Assembly (NCBI GenBank): GCA_045606045.1
Contig: JAZURE010000056.1
Coordinates: 1-30,911, forward strand
DNA: 30,911 bases
DNA from: RGIG8748 sp045606045
GTDB lineage: Bacteria; Bacillota; Clostridia; UMGS1810
Direction: 5' to 3'
Shown here: positions 17,529-26,381 of the stretch, one piece after another
How the letters are laid out: each line of letters begins with the position of its first letter
How positions within the stretch are numbered: the stretch's first letter is position 1
Position numbers and translations under genes: made by a program
Notes under the pieces: generated by a model
The model's database searches: none
What the model was told of the DNA's origin: nothing
Seen by the model: the letters and a program-made list of their open reading frames with translations, nothing else

Positions 17529-20224
17529 TATTTACTGCCTCCTTGCTGTATGGAACTAAATATTGTTATTGCATTTGCAACAAGCTTTGCTGCCTGTGCT
17601 CTTGTACAGGTTGCATTTGGTTTAAATGTGTTATCGGAAAAACCGCTTATTATAGCATACTCTGTAAGTGTGCCTACGGAATTTGCCGCGTAGCCTGAAA
17701 TATCGCCTGCATCACCAAAGGTTAAGGATGCTTCAACAGATGTATCGAGTCCTAATGCACGGGCAAGCATTACGCAGGCATCCTGACGGGTTATGCTCTT
17801 TCCTATGCCAAAGCTACCGTCACTCATACCGTTTATAACGCCTGATGCCACGCCTGTATCAACATACGGTGCATACCATGCGCCGTCCTTAACATCGGTA
17901 AAGGTCTTGCCATTTTCTGTACCCGAGAGCTTAAACGCAAGAACAAGCATCTTTAGGAACTGCTCTCTTGTTACCGTAGCATCGGGGGTAAAGGTGGTTT
18001 CGGTTGTACCGTCTATTACGCCGATTTCCTTAAGGAAATATATATCTGTGCATGCCCAGTGGTTTTCTGGAATGTCGGAAAATTCATTCACGGAAACTGC
18101 AGGCTTTTCTGTTTTCTCGTCCTCTTTGGATTCTTCCTTGGATTCGTCTTTCTTACTTCCGCCGCCAAAGCTTCCGAGACCGCCTGTGCCTGTGGGTTTA
18201 TATTTATCCTCGGATGAGGAAGAAGAACCCTCATCACCTTCACCACCATCTTCCGAAGGCTTTAATGCTTCCTTAAGCCCAGATGCAGTATAGAGAGTAC
18301 CTGCAACAGACTCATTTACTGCTGACTTATCTGTAAGTGCAAGGTAATCTGCGCCGTCTATGTCTGCGGCTTTAAGGTTAGCCTCGGTTAATACATCACT
18401 TACATATCCGAAGCCGTTTACATTGGGATATGCCAGAGTGTAGAGAAGAATGCTTTCTTTTGCCTTGGATTTAAACTCATTTATGGTTGTATAGGGTGCA
18501 CTGTCCTTTATGTGCGCCTGCATTGCCAGTCTACCCTCGTCGGTTATCATAAGAGGAGCTTCGTCTTCGGAAGCACTCTTTTCCTTCTTGCCTATAAAGA
18601 GTTCCCAGAGGGTAACGCCCTCGCCCATATCGGAAAGATTAAGCTCGTCTGCAAAGGTAAACATACCCTTTTCGTCATAGAGTTTAACCGCACTTTCGTT
18701 CTTGTTATAAAGACTTACTATGGCAGATTTTGTAAAATACTCTTTGAGAATATCTATATCAAGGCTGTCCTCCTCGTCCTCTTCAACAGTCTCTAATACA
18801 ACAGATGCGAGAGCCTGTGCGTCCGCAGAGGCACAAATTGTATCGGAAAGCTCTAAAACTGCAAGATAGGTTTCCATGTTTTCAGTAAGCTCATCTGTCT
18901 TTTTGCCTGTAATCTTGGAAGCTATGTTTTCTATATCGCCCGATTTATCTACCGTAACTTTAAAAAGTGTGCACATGGTATCGGAGGTTGCCATTATATA
19001 GTACTCTCCCTCAGCTATGGAAAGGTTGAGAGAAAGTGACGCACTCGATGTATCGTCATCCGACGGTGTTGTTATGGTAATATCCTCACACACAGTCATC
19101 TTGTCGGAATTTATGGCAGTCCATGTGAAAGGTGCACTGTGCTCTACCGCATCTCCGTCCTTTTCTACAGTTGCGGTAAGTGTGGGCTTATCTGTGATGC
19201 CTACTGTGGTATCGCCGGAAGCGGTTACTTTTATCCTGGTACCATCTTCCTTGGCTATATCGCCATAGGTTACGGTTATGGGGCAGGTCCTTTGAACACC
19301 CTCGTATTCATCGGATACTGCAAGTACCACATAGCGCCCCGGTAATACGGTGTTTTTCGCCTTGATGCTTACCTCGTTTCCGGACACATTGGTGATTTCA
19401 AAATCTTTTGATATGTTGCCTTCGGTATCAGTAATATAGTATGTAAAGTTCTGGTCTAGGTTACCAGTAATGCCAAGCTGGTTTACAACCTCTGCATTGG
19501 CGGTGACAATCGCACCGGGAAACAACTCAGTTGTGGAAAGTACATTTGTAATATCATACGCTCTCTCGGGAGCTATATAAGTTTGACTCCAGTCAACTTC
19601 TACAGAAGCTCCGGTTCTGAATTCAAACGCTTCGTCCGCATAGTTCAGATGAGTATTTCCAACACCAAGTCCCACAAGAAACTTTACATTTGAATGAGCA
19701 TTACCTGCTAAAGTCACAAGCCGACCTATCTCCTGATAATCTGTGGAGGTTATTTCTGCGGTATATACCCACTGCGATTGCCATGTAATCTTCTTTTCTG
19801 CATCCTTCTGTGTATCACTTACAAAGCCATACACAAGATTGGGATTCTTTCCATCTGTGCTTTGGCTCTTTTGTTTAACCGCAAGTTTTACAACATAAGG
19901 GGTGTCCTTAACCATAGAGGAAACACTTGCGGTCTCATATAATCCATATGTAGGACGGGTTATATCGCTATATGTCCCCTTTGTTTTACTGGTTATGGTG
20001 TAAAGCGGGCTATCACTTGAAGGTCTTGACACTGTAAGACCTCCTACTCCTGACCAGTTTGCCCCGGATTGCGGTGCATTTCCGGTAACAATATCATCTT
20101 CAAGATTAGGCACATAATCTGAAATGTCAACTGTTTCTGTATCTGCATATACGCCCATTGCAGGTGTCAAAAGGCTTACAAGCATTAACACGCTCAAAAA
20201 CACTGATAGACTTCTTTTCAACAT
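17528..20224 (-). CDS. Secreted beta-module protein with C-terminal SLH triad
   Basis: 898 residues. A signal peptide (MLKRSLSVFLSVLMLVSLLT, cleavage near VYA, about 27) is followed by one copy of the module seen three times in the SGNH fusion protein (about 35-320, with NPNLVYGF, EITSTDYQ, VGLGVGNTH and VVNQLGITGNLDQ). Next come a second Ig-like segment (about 330-425), a helical region (about 430-655), a Ser/Gly/Glu/Lys-rich linker (655-710) and three SLH domains (about 711-898: FSDIPENHWA, FTDVKDGAWYAPYV, FGDAGDISGYA). No catalytic signature is visible. The layout is that of a wall-anchored surface protein that displays the module away from the wall, perhaps for glycan capture. RBS AAAGGAGAC. 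The downstream gene starts on its stop codon. Confidence 0.85.
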   Translation of the reverse strand: MLKRSLSVFLSVLMLVSLLTPAMGVYADTETVDISDYVPNLEDDIVTGNAPQSGANWSGVGGLTVSRPSSDSPLYTITSKTKGTYSDITRPTYGLYETASVSSMVKDTPYVVKLAVKQKSQSTDGKNPNLVYGFVSDTQKDAEKKITWQSQWVYTAEITSTDYQEIGRLVTLAGNAHSNVKFLVGLGVGNTHLNYADEAFEFRTGASVEVDWSQTYIAPERAYDITNVLSTTELFPGAIVTANAEVVNQLGITGNLDQNFTYYITDTEGNISKDFEITNVSGNEVSIKAKNTVLPGRYVVLAVSDEYEGVQRTCPITVTYGDIAKEDGTRIKVTASGDTTVGITDKPTLTATVEKDGDAVEHSAPFTWTAINSDKMTVCEDITITTPSDDDTSSASLSLNLSIAEGEYYIMATSDTMCTLFKVTVDKSGDIENIASKITGKKTDELTENMETYLAVLELSDTICASADAQALASVVLETVEEDEEDSLDIDILKEYFTKSAIVSLYNKNESAVKLYDEKGMFTFADELNLSDMGEGVTLWELFIGKKEKSASEDEAPLMITDEGRLAMQAHIKDSAPYTTINEFKSKAKESILLYTLAYPNVNGFGYVSDVLTEANLKAADIDGADYLALTDKSAVNESVAGTLYTASGLKEALKPSEDGGEGDEGSSSSSEDKYKPTGTGGLGSFGGGSKKDESKEESKEDEKTEKPAVSVNEFSDIPENHWACTDIYFLKEIGVIDGTTETTFTPDATVTREQFLKMLVLAFKLSGTENGKTFTDVKDGAWYAPYVDTGVASGVINGMSDGSFGIGKSITRQDACVMLARALGLDTSVEASLTFGDAGDISGYAANSVGTLTEYAIISGFSDNTFKPNATCTRAQAAKLVANAITIFSSIQQGGSK
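19265..20122 (-). repeat. Fourth copy of the beta module, in the SLH protein
   Basis: This segment encodes residues about 35-320 of the SLH protein and is similar to the first module of the SGNH fusion gene (about 9749-10621) in protein and, in stretches, in nucleotide sequence, for example around 19450-19500 compared with 9950-10000. The signal peptides of the two proteins are also alike, so the 5' halves of the two genes share a relatively recent origin. Confidence 0.82.
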
Positions 20225-20254
20225 TTTTGATTGTCTCCTTTCTTTTTATATAAG

Positions 20255-22993
20255 TCAGTTCATTCTAAAGTTTGATACAGCCTCTTGTGTAATCCACATG
20301 CCTGACATATCCTTTGAGGTATTTACTGCAATTACTCTCCAGTAATATGTATTTCCGCTGTATAATATTGCACTTTCTGCATCTATGTGGTTATATCTTG
20401 CCGTTTGAGAGAAGATTATATCGGTAAATTCTTCGTCGGTTGCAATTTCCACAAGATATTCGTTTGCACCGAATGCCTCCTGCCACATAAGCATAAGTCC
20501 CTTTTTGGAAACAGCTGTGCCGTTTGCGGGATAAAGCAGACGGTATGGTGAGGTCTGCGCATTGAAGGTCTTTTGTTTATCTGTAAGACCAATGGAGGTC
20601 ATCTCAAAGTTTGAGTTATTTAAAAGTCCGGGGAGCTTTTCTGCGTGATAATGACCGTCCTTTAATCTGTAATCATGATTTTTGGCATTCATGAACTCGG
20701 TAGTTGCAGAAACACGGACATTATCGGCATACTTGCCCTCGGTACGCGACCAGGAGGCTTTTTCATTATCCATAGTATTAGTCGTGGATTTACCGCTTCT
20801 TACTATGAGATTGCCGCTGTAGACACTCTGAGTCTTGGCACTGAACGGAACCTCTGCCTCTGCCCATGCAAAAAGCTCGGGGAAGGTTTCGCGGTATTTG
20901 GCTTCATATTCGTCGGGAATTGTTCCTATATACTCTTCCATAGTAAGCGGCGGGAGAGAAAGCACAGCATCTTCGCCATATGTTTCCTTGTATTTTTTTA
21001 TAAAAGCTTCATTTCGCTCCGCATTATATCTGTAACCCGGAGTATAGGTGGTGGAGTTTTTTAGGTAACCGCCATTGATTAATTCCATGGGGTAGTTATG
21101 CTGAGGCTCTCTTGTGCATACATCACGGTTATGGAATGCCCATGGGGTGTTGCAATCTACTATTATATTATCCGTAAATTTATTTGCCTCTGCCCAGTTG
21201 GAGTTATAGCCTATCTCGGCATTTACTATGATGTTGTTGTGAATGTTGTTGCCCTGCTGGCCCTCATCCATATATATACCTACAGCGCCCGACACTACAA
21301 GCGGATTTGCAGGGAAAATATCATGGATATAGTTTTCCTTAATTTCCGTACCTCTGTAGAGGATGGAGCCACCCTGATATATGGCACCGAAGTCCCCCGT
21401 GTCGCGCATTACATCGTAAAGCTCATTTTTTTCTATTGTGTGCAGGCTGCCATTTACAAATATAGCGTTCTGTCTTGAATGTGTAATTACATTGTTGCGA
21501 AATGTATTGCCGCAGCCCGAAAGATATATGGCACTGTTGTGCGCATAACGCTTGTTTACATCTGTAATGTAATTGTTCTCTATAATATTGCCTGATTTTG
21601 TAAGGCTGTCTATATTACCGCCATTGACGGACATTGCATTTACTCCGATTGACGAGAACACACAGCCCTTTATATCCATATTGTAGCTGGAATCGTTGTA
21701 AATAAGCTTTGCCTGATTTGGTGTGATATTCCATGCTATGTAGTGGTCATGGAACGGGTCAAAGCCTGTTTTTACATTGCCTGTTTTTCCTGTCTCGGGG
21801 TCTGTCTGATAATACGAGTATACATTGCCGTTTGACAGAGCAGTTGCTGCGATGTTCTTGAAGGTACAATCTATAAAATCTATATTGTTTATCTCGTATA
21901 AACCTACACCGTTTTGTCTGGACTGCGAGAACTCGAGTCCTTCAAATGTGATGTTGGAGGCTCTTTTCACACTTATAAGTGTGGGATTGCTTTTTGCTGA
22001 AACGGGATTTTTGCCGATTACCGAAAGCTCAAGCTTGGAATCAGAAATATCGTAAGGAGGATAGAGGTAAAGTCTCATATTCTCTCTGTCTATTGCAAAT
22101 TCTCCCGGTACATCTATTTCTTCAAGAAGATTGTATGCCTTCCACTTCTGAGATTTGGGTGAATTAGTGTCTCTTACAAACTTCATACCAACCCCATTGG
22201 GTGACACTGTGATTGTATCTGCCTGTGTATCTATCTTTTCTACCGATACCGTAAGATACTGAAAGTCATACTGAGGCGATGCCGCTATCCACCAGCCCTC
22301 GGGGGCATCAAGCCAGTTCTCAGGATTAGAATCGGTATAGTGAAAAATTCTTCCTTTTTCATCACTTGAAACATTGGAAGGGATAACATCCCATGCGGTA
22401 TATTTGTTGCCATTGGGCCAGGTGGAGATATCTATCTCCGCCTCATCTATAAACAGGGTGTTGTATCCGCCGTAATCGGTAAGTCTGCTGTCAAAGCACA
22501 CCTTTCCGTAAGAGGTATCGCATATATCCTCACGGGTAAGTCCGTGCTCCGTAAGGTCGAAGTAAAACACCTTGCCCTTTGCATCTTCGTGCACTCTGTT
22601 ATATGCGCTGTCGGTAGTGGCTATAGACTTTACCTTTGTATTATCAATAAGTACCGAGCCTTTAAATCTGGGAGTTTCGCCCTCGTATGCCCTGTATACT
22701 ATAGGATTATCCTCTGTTCCCGAATCTTCGGCAGTAAACCTTACCGTAGAGGTAATTCTGTAATCGCCTCCGCGGAAAATTACTTCATTTATATATGTAC
22801 CCGAAGCCTTAAGCTCCTGGATTTTTTTCCTTGCTCCGTCCATGGATGCAAGGGGTGCATCTATGGAGCCTGAGTAAGAGTCATTTCCGCTTGGCGATAC
22901 ATAAAGTGCATTTACTGCAGCCGATGCAGAAAAGGGAATGGCACATATGATAAAAGACAGAATAAGAAGTGTCGATGTGAATCTTTTGAACAT
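20255..22993 (-). CDS. Secreted right-handed parallel beta-helix protein with C-terminal FN3-like domain
   Basis: 912 residues from the ATG at 22993. An ATG four codons upstream (23005) is in frame but has no RBS, whereas GAGGA lies 5 nt before 22993. The signal peptide is MFKRFTSTLLILSFIICAIP with cleavage after SASA (about 25). ALYVSPSGNDSYSGS opens the beta-helix region, the core is at about 340-620, and an FN3-like domain closes the protein (about 815-912). The protein is a paralogue of the 10754-14584 product over its whole length (shared PIVYRAYEGETPR, REDICDT/KSDICDT, EVPG/DVPGEF-x-IDR, WQEAFGANEY). Candidate catalytic acids are Asp534 (DTGDFGAIYQ) and Asp576/Glu577 (YMDEGQQGN). Probable polysaccharide-degrading enzyme; linkage unknown. 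Confidence 0.8.
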   Translation of the reverse strand: MFKRFTSTLLILSFIICAIPFSASAAVNALYVSPSGNDSYSGSIDAPLASMDGARKKIQELKASGTYINEVIFRGGDYRITSTVRFTAEDSGTEDNPIVYRAYEGETPRFKGSVLIDNTKVKSIATTDSAYNRVHEDAKGKVFYFDLTEHGLTREDICDTSYGKVCFDSRLTDYGGYNTLFIDEAEIDISTWPNGNKYTAWDVIPSNVSSDEKGRIFHYTDSNPENWLDAPEGWWIAASPQYDFQYLTVSVEKIDTQADTITVSPNGVGMKFVRDTNSPKSQKWKAYNLLEEIDVPGEFAIDRENMRLYLYPPYDISDSKLELSVIGKNPVSAKSNPTLISVKRASNITFEGLEFSQSRQNGVGLYEINNIDFIDCTFKNIAATALSNGNVYSYYQTDPETGKTGNVKTGFDPFHDHYIAWNITPNQAKLIYNDSSYNMDIKGCVFSSIGVNAMSVNGGNIDSLTKSGNIIENNYITDVNKRYAHNSAIYLSGCGNTFRNNVITHSRQNAIFVNGSLHTIEKNELYDVMRDTGDFGAIYQGGSILYRGTEIKENYIHDIFPANPLVVSGAVGIYMDEGQQGNNIHNNIIVNAEIGYNSNWAEANKFTDNIIVDCNTPWAFHNRDVCTREPQHNYPMELINGGYLKNSTTYTPGYRYNAERNEAFIKKYKETYGEDAVLSLPPLTMEEYIGTIPDEYEAKYRETFPELFAWAEAEVPFSAKTQSVYSGNLIVRSGKSTTNTMDNEKASWSRTEGKYADNVRVSATTEFMNAKNHDYRLKDGHYHAEKLPGLLNNSNFEMTSIGLTDKQKTFNAQTSPYRLLYPANGTAVSKKGLMLMWQEAFGANEYLVEIATDEEFTDIIFSQTARYNHIDAESAILYSGNTYYWRVIAVNTSKDMSGMWITQEAVSNFRMN

Positions 22994-23024
22994 ATTTTTC
23001 CTCATTTCATTAAAAGGGAGTTAT

Positions 23025-23046
23025 AGGGGATGCGTGGGCATCCCCT
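23025..23046 (-). other. Intercistronic hairpin after the solute-binding protein gene
   Basis: A perfect 9-bp stem (AGGGGATGC/GCATCCCCT) with a 4-nt loop lies 12 bp after the stop codon of the binding protein. On the minus strand it is followed by ATAACTCCCTTTTA, so there is no adjacent U tract. Such hairpins after binding-protein genes commonly stabilise the upstream mRNA or partly terminate transcription, so that the binding protein is made in excess. That role is inferred here. Confidence 0.6.
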
Positions 23047-23058
23047 CAACTTTTAAAT

Positions 23059-24489
23059 TTAATACTCTATATCGTTTGCATCCCAGAATGCCTTGATTTG
23101 CTTTTCTATCTCTTTAAACACCTTGTCATAACCGCTCTGCTCAAGAGCTTTTAACTTCTTCTGTTTGAATTGTGCATACTCGCTGTCGGGGATTGTAACA
23201 TAATCTGCATATTCGGCATATACAGACGCTATCTGAGCAAGCTCATTCTTGACGGGATCGGTATTAAATTTAAAGCCTGTTGTGGGGAGCTGAATTGCTT
23301 CGTCATTTGCCTTTTGTGTCTGCTCCCAGATATCATCGGGCATGCCTTCGGAAACATATGCATTGAACTGGTTACCGAACTTCCAGTCACCCTGCGGAAC
23401 ATAGCCGGAATTTTCCACTCTGACAAGCTTACCTTCATCATTGAAGTTGTAGTGTACACCCTCTATGCCGTAGCATATAAGATTGTAAACTTCTTTATTT
23501 GTGTAGAAGAATTCAAGAACCTCCATCGCCTTTTCGGGGTGCTTACTGTTTGCACCTATACCTGTCATGGTTGCTATAGGCGGATTCATGGTGGCTACAC
23601 CGATTGGAACATACTTATAGGGAACACCTGTCTGCATAGCTTCAAGACCGGGCTTCCAGCTTTCTACCTTAACTGCGTATTTTCCCTGTATAGCCTCAGT
23701 CGAGCTGCCGGTGTCACCGCCTGCACTTGCATAGTCCGGACGGAGATAACCCTTTTTGAACCAGCTTCTTATGGTTTCCTCGGCTTTTATAACCTCGGGC
23801 TGCTCGTGTGAATTTACAAGCTCCATTGTATCCAGTCTTATTGTTATACCTGTATTGCTGACAGGAGACGCAAATGTGCCCATGGTAAAGGGGCTTACAG
23901 AAAGTCTGTTGTTGTAGCCGTAAAGGTCGGGCTCATTGTTCTTGATAATTTCAAGGAACGGTTCTATGTCATAGAGGCTCTTAACAGAATATATATCAAA
24001 CTGGTCTGCATACTTTTCTGCAAGGTCTTTTCTAAAGCCTATCGCATACTGGTTTATCATCATCTGATTGTTTGGTACTGCGTAGAGTCTGCCGTCTATC
24101 TCGGAGCCTTTCCATACTGCATCGGAAAGCTGACTTTTTAAATTGTCGCTTATAAGGTCAGTAATGTCGTAAAGACCGCCGTCTCTTGCTGCATCTTTGT
24201 AGTTGTTGAGCCACGAAGATGTAAAGCAAAGGTCATAGGCAAGGCCAGATGCCATGTTCATCTTCATCTTTTCGCCGTAGGCACTTGTAGAGATGTACTG
24301 GAGGTCGAGCTTAACACCCAATTCAGGCTCTAAAATCTTGTTGATTTCTTCAACAACCATCTTAGTATCCTTCTGTGCGTCACCGGGTACAAGCCAGGTG
24401 ATTGTAACACCATCGCTGTCGGACGAACCGCAGGATACAAGCGATAACGCCATAACTGCCAATAAAAGTAATGCAATAATCTTTTTCAT
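23059..24489 (-). CDS. Extracellular sugar-binding lipoprotein of ABC transporter, LplA-like
   Basis: This 476-residue protein has a lipoprotein signal (MKKIIALLLL..., lipobox LVSC with Cys20 as the modified residue) followed by a short Ser/Asp-rich spacer. The body is that of family 1 solute-binding proteins of the LplA/YtcQ type. The last 100 residues (for example GYDKVFKEIEKQIKAFWDAN) resemble the C-terminal domain found in this subgroup. It would bind an oligosaccharide outside the membrane and deliver it to the two permeases encoded just upstream in the transcript. RBS AAGGAGG. A hairpin follows the gene. Confidence 0.92.
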   Translation of the reverse strand: MKKIIALLLLAVMALSLVSCGSSDSDGVTITWLVPGDAQKDTKMVVEEINKILEPELGVKLDLQYISTSAYGEKMKMNMASGLAYDLCFTSSWLNNYKDAARDGGLYDITDLISDNLKSQLSDAVWKGSEIDGRLYAVPNNQMMINQYAIGFRKDLAEKYADQFDIYSVKSLYDIEPFLEIIKNNEPDLYGYNNRLSVSPFTMGTFASPVSNTGITIRLDTMELVNSHEQPEVIKAEETIRSWFKKGYLRPDYASAGGDTGSSTEAIQGKYAVKVESWKPGLEAMQTGVPYKYVPIGVATMNPPIATMTGIGANSKHPEKAMEVLEFFYTNKEVYNLICYGIEGVHYNFNDEGKLVRVENSGYVPQGDWKFGNQFNAYVSEGMPDDIWEQTQKANDEAIQLPTTGFKFNTDPVKNELAQIASVYAEYADYVTIPDSEYAQFKQKKLKALEQSGYDKVFKEIEKQIKAFWDANDIEY

Positions 24490-24521
24490 TCTTTTTTCCT
24501 CCTTAATTTTATATAAATTTA

Positions 24522-25397
24522 TTAACCCTTAACAGAACCTACTGTAAGTCCCTTTGTGAAGTACTTCTGGAAGAATGGGAATACTAAAAGTGCAGGACCT
24601 GCAACTATTATTGCCATTGCCATACGCACGGTCTCGGACGGAATTTCTGTTATATCCAACATCATACCCGCCATTTCGTTACTCTGAAGTAAGTTTATAT
24701 TCTGCATTATGTCCTGAAGGAGAAACTGCAAACTGTAAAGGTCGGGATTGTTTATGTAGAGCATCGATGTATTCCAGTCGTTCCATCTGCCTAAGAATAT
24801 AAACAGCGCAACCGTAGCAAGCACAGGCTTTGAAAGCGGAATCACAAACTGAAAGAAGGAAACAAACTGATTTCCGCCGTCTATCTTAACCGCATCGAGC
24901 ATCTCCTCGGGTATGTCGGAGAAGAAGGTCCTCATCATAAATACATACCACGGACTTACAAGACCGGGGATTATATATACCCAGATGGTGTCGCCAAGAT
25001 GCAGATACCTCGTGATGAGTATATATCCAGGAACAAGACCGCCGTGGAACAGCATGGTAAAGTAGAGAAAGAAATTCATCTGCCTTCTGACCTTAAATCT
25101 CCTGTTTGAAAGAGGGTACGCAATCATGGCCATGAACAACACACTAAGTACCATGGATGCGAATGAGAATATGGCTGTAACCTTGTAGGCATTTAAAATC
25201 TTTGTCGGATTTTTGAATACATATTCATATGCGGTAAGGTTTATGGACTTGGGTATGAGCTGATAGCCGTACTTAGCTACATCTGCCTCGCTGGAGAACG
25301 AAACCGCCAGCACCATGAGAAGAGGATAAATCATAAGCACGCACAGAACAATAAAGATAATATTTAAGCCTATTTGCTTGTCTTTTAATATTTTCAC
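24522..25397 (-). CDS. Carbohydrate ABC transporter permease, YtcP/LplC-like (MalG type)
   Basis: 291 residues from the GTG at 25397. I prefer this start because AAGGGGGTG lies about 4-12 nt upstream and it leaves 13 bp after the previous stop; an in-frame ATG at 25433 would overlap the previous gene by 23 bp with no RBS. The product has about six transmembrane helices, beginning with IGLNIIFIVLCVLMIYPLLM. The permease loop that contacts the ATPase is at the DAVKIDGGNQFVSFFQFVIPL segment. It should pair with the LplB-like permease as the inner-membrane channel. No ATPase gene lies in the window, which is usual for this family, as the ATPase is often a shared MsmX-type protein. Confidence 0.92.
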   Translation of the reverse strand: MKILKDKQIGLNIIFIVLCVLMIYPLLMVLAVSFSSEADVAKYGYQLIPKSINLTAYEYVFKNPTKILNAYKVTAIFSFASMVLSVLFMAMIAYPLSNRRFKVRRQMNFFLYFTMLFHGGLVPGYILITRYLHLGDTIWVYIIPGLVSPWYVFMMRTFFSDIPEEMLDAVKIDGGNQFVSFFQFVIPLSKPVLATVALFIFLGRWNDWNTSMLYINNPDLYSLQFLLQDIMQNINLLQSNEMAGMMLDITEIPSETVRMAMAIIVAGPALLVFPFFQKYFTKGLTVGSVKG

Positions 25398-25410
25398 TAT
25401 ACCCACCCCC

Positions 25411-26364
25411 TTAGAACAACGCTTTTTCATCATCTATCTTGGTAACTATAAAATTAGTGATTATAACCAAAACAAATCCCACTATAGACTGTAGAAGACC
25501 TGTGGCAGAAGATGTACCCATATCGCCCGATACTCGCATTGCACGGAATATATATGTATCTATAACATCGGTTGTGCTGTAAAGAGCACCGAGGTTTCGG
25601 GGCACCTGATAGAACAGACCAAAGTCCGCCCTGAAGATACCGCCAACTTTAATAACAAGCTGAACGCAGAGTATGCCCGCAAGACAGGGAACCATGATAT
25701 GACGATTTACCTGAAGCTTATTTGCACCATCTACCTGCGCCGCTTCTATAAGAGATGAATCTATACCCATAAGTGCAGCATAGTATATGAGAGAATCCAT
25801 ACCAATGTGCTTCCATATATATGCTATGGTAAGAATGGCGGGCCACTTTTCAGGCTCTCCGTACCAGTCCACCGCAGGAATTCCTACAGTCTCTAAAAGC
25901 TGATTTAATGTGCCGTTTGTGGGATGAAGAATGGCGTATGCCATGTAGGATACCACAACCCACGAAAGAAAGTGGGGAGTTATCATAACGGTCTGATAAA
26001 TCTTTGTAGATGTTCTGCTTCTGAACTGAAACAGAAGAAGTGCCATTATAACTGAACAGCAGGTTCCTGTGCCTATCATAAGGATATTCATAAATATAGT
26101 ATTCTTGGCTATTCGGGCAAAGGTTGGGGTTGTGAGCATAAACTCGAAGTTCTTAAGTCCAACCCAGGGCGAGCCGAATATACCGTCTCGGTAGTTGTAG
26201 TCCTTAAAAGCTATTACGATACCGCCCATGGGAAGATAGGCAAAAATCACTACTGAAAGCGCAGGAATTATTGCCAGAAGCCAAAGCTGGAAATTATCCA
26301 GGTCAAATTTTCTTTTGTTTAAGCTCATAGGTTTTTCGCCTGCAAGCGTTTTTGTAGATTTCAT
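25411..26364 (-). CDS. Carbohydrate ABC transporter permease, LplB-like (MalF type)
   Basis: 317 residues with about six transmembrane helices, the first near residues 27-47 (WLLAIIPALSVVIFAYLPMG). The segment FKDYNYRDGIFGSPWVGLKNF is typical of the LplB/YtcO group, and the ATPase-contact loop is AAQVDGANKLQVNRHIMVP. It forms a heterodimer with the next permease. The ATG at 26364 has AAAGGA and GGAG elements upstream with imperfect spacing. An internal Met at residue 13 is possible but has no RBS. The gap to the oxidoreductase gene is 17 bp, consistent with one transcript. Confidence 0.92.
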   Translation of the reverse strand: MKSTKTLAGEKPMSLNKRKFDLDNFQLWLLAIIPALSVVIFAYLPMGGIVIAFKDYNYRDGIFGSPWVGLKNFEFMLTTPTFARIAKNTIFMNILMIGTGTCCSVIMALLLFQFRSRTSTKIYQTVMITPHFLSWVVVSYMAYAILHPTNGTLNQLLETVGIPAVDWYGEPEKWPAILTIAYIWKHIGMDSLIYYAALMGIDSSLIEAAQVDGANKLQVNRHIMVPCLAGILCVQLVIKVGGIFRADFGLFYQVPRNLGALYSTTDVIDTYIFRAMRVSGDMGTSSATGLLQSIVGFVLVIITNFIVTKIDDEKALF

Positions 26365-26381
26365 ATCTCCAAATCATCCTT

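Noticed and set aside
25398..25433. ATG start of the second permease at 25433
   Set aside because: It lies inside the preceding gene without an RBS; the GTG at 25397 follows a strong G-rich RBS and gives the normal N-terminus.
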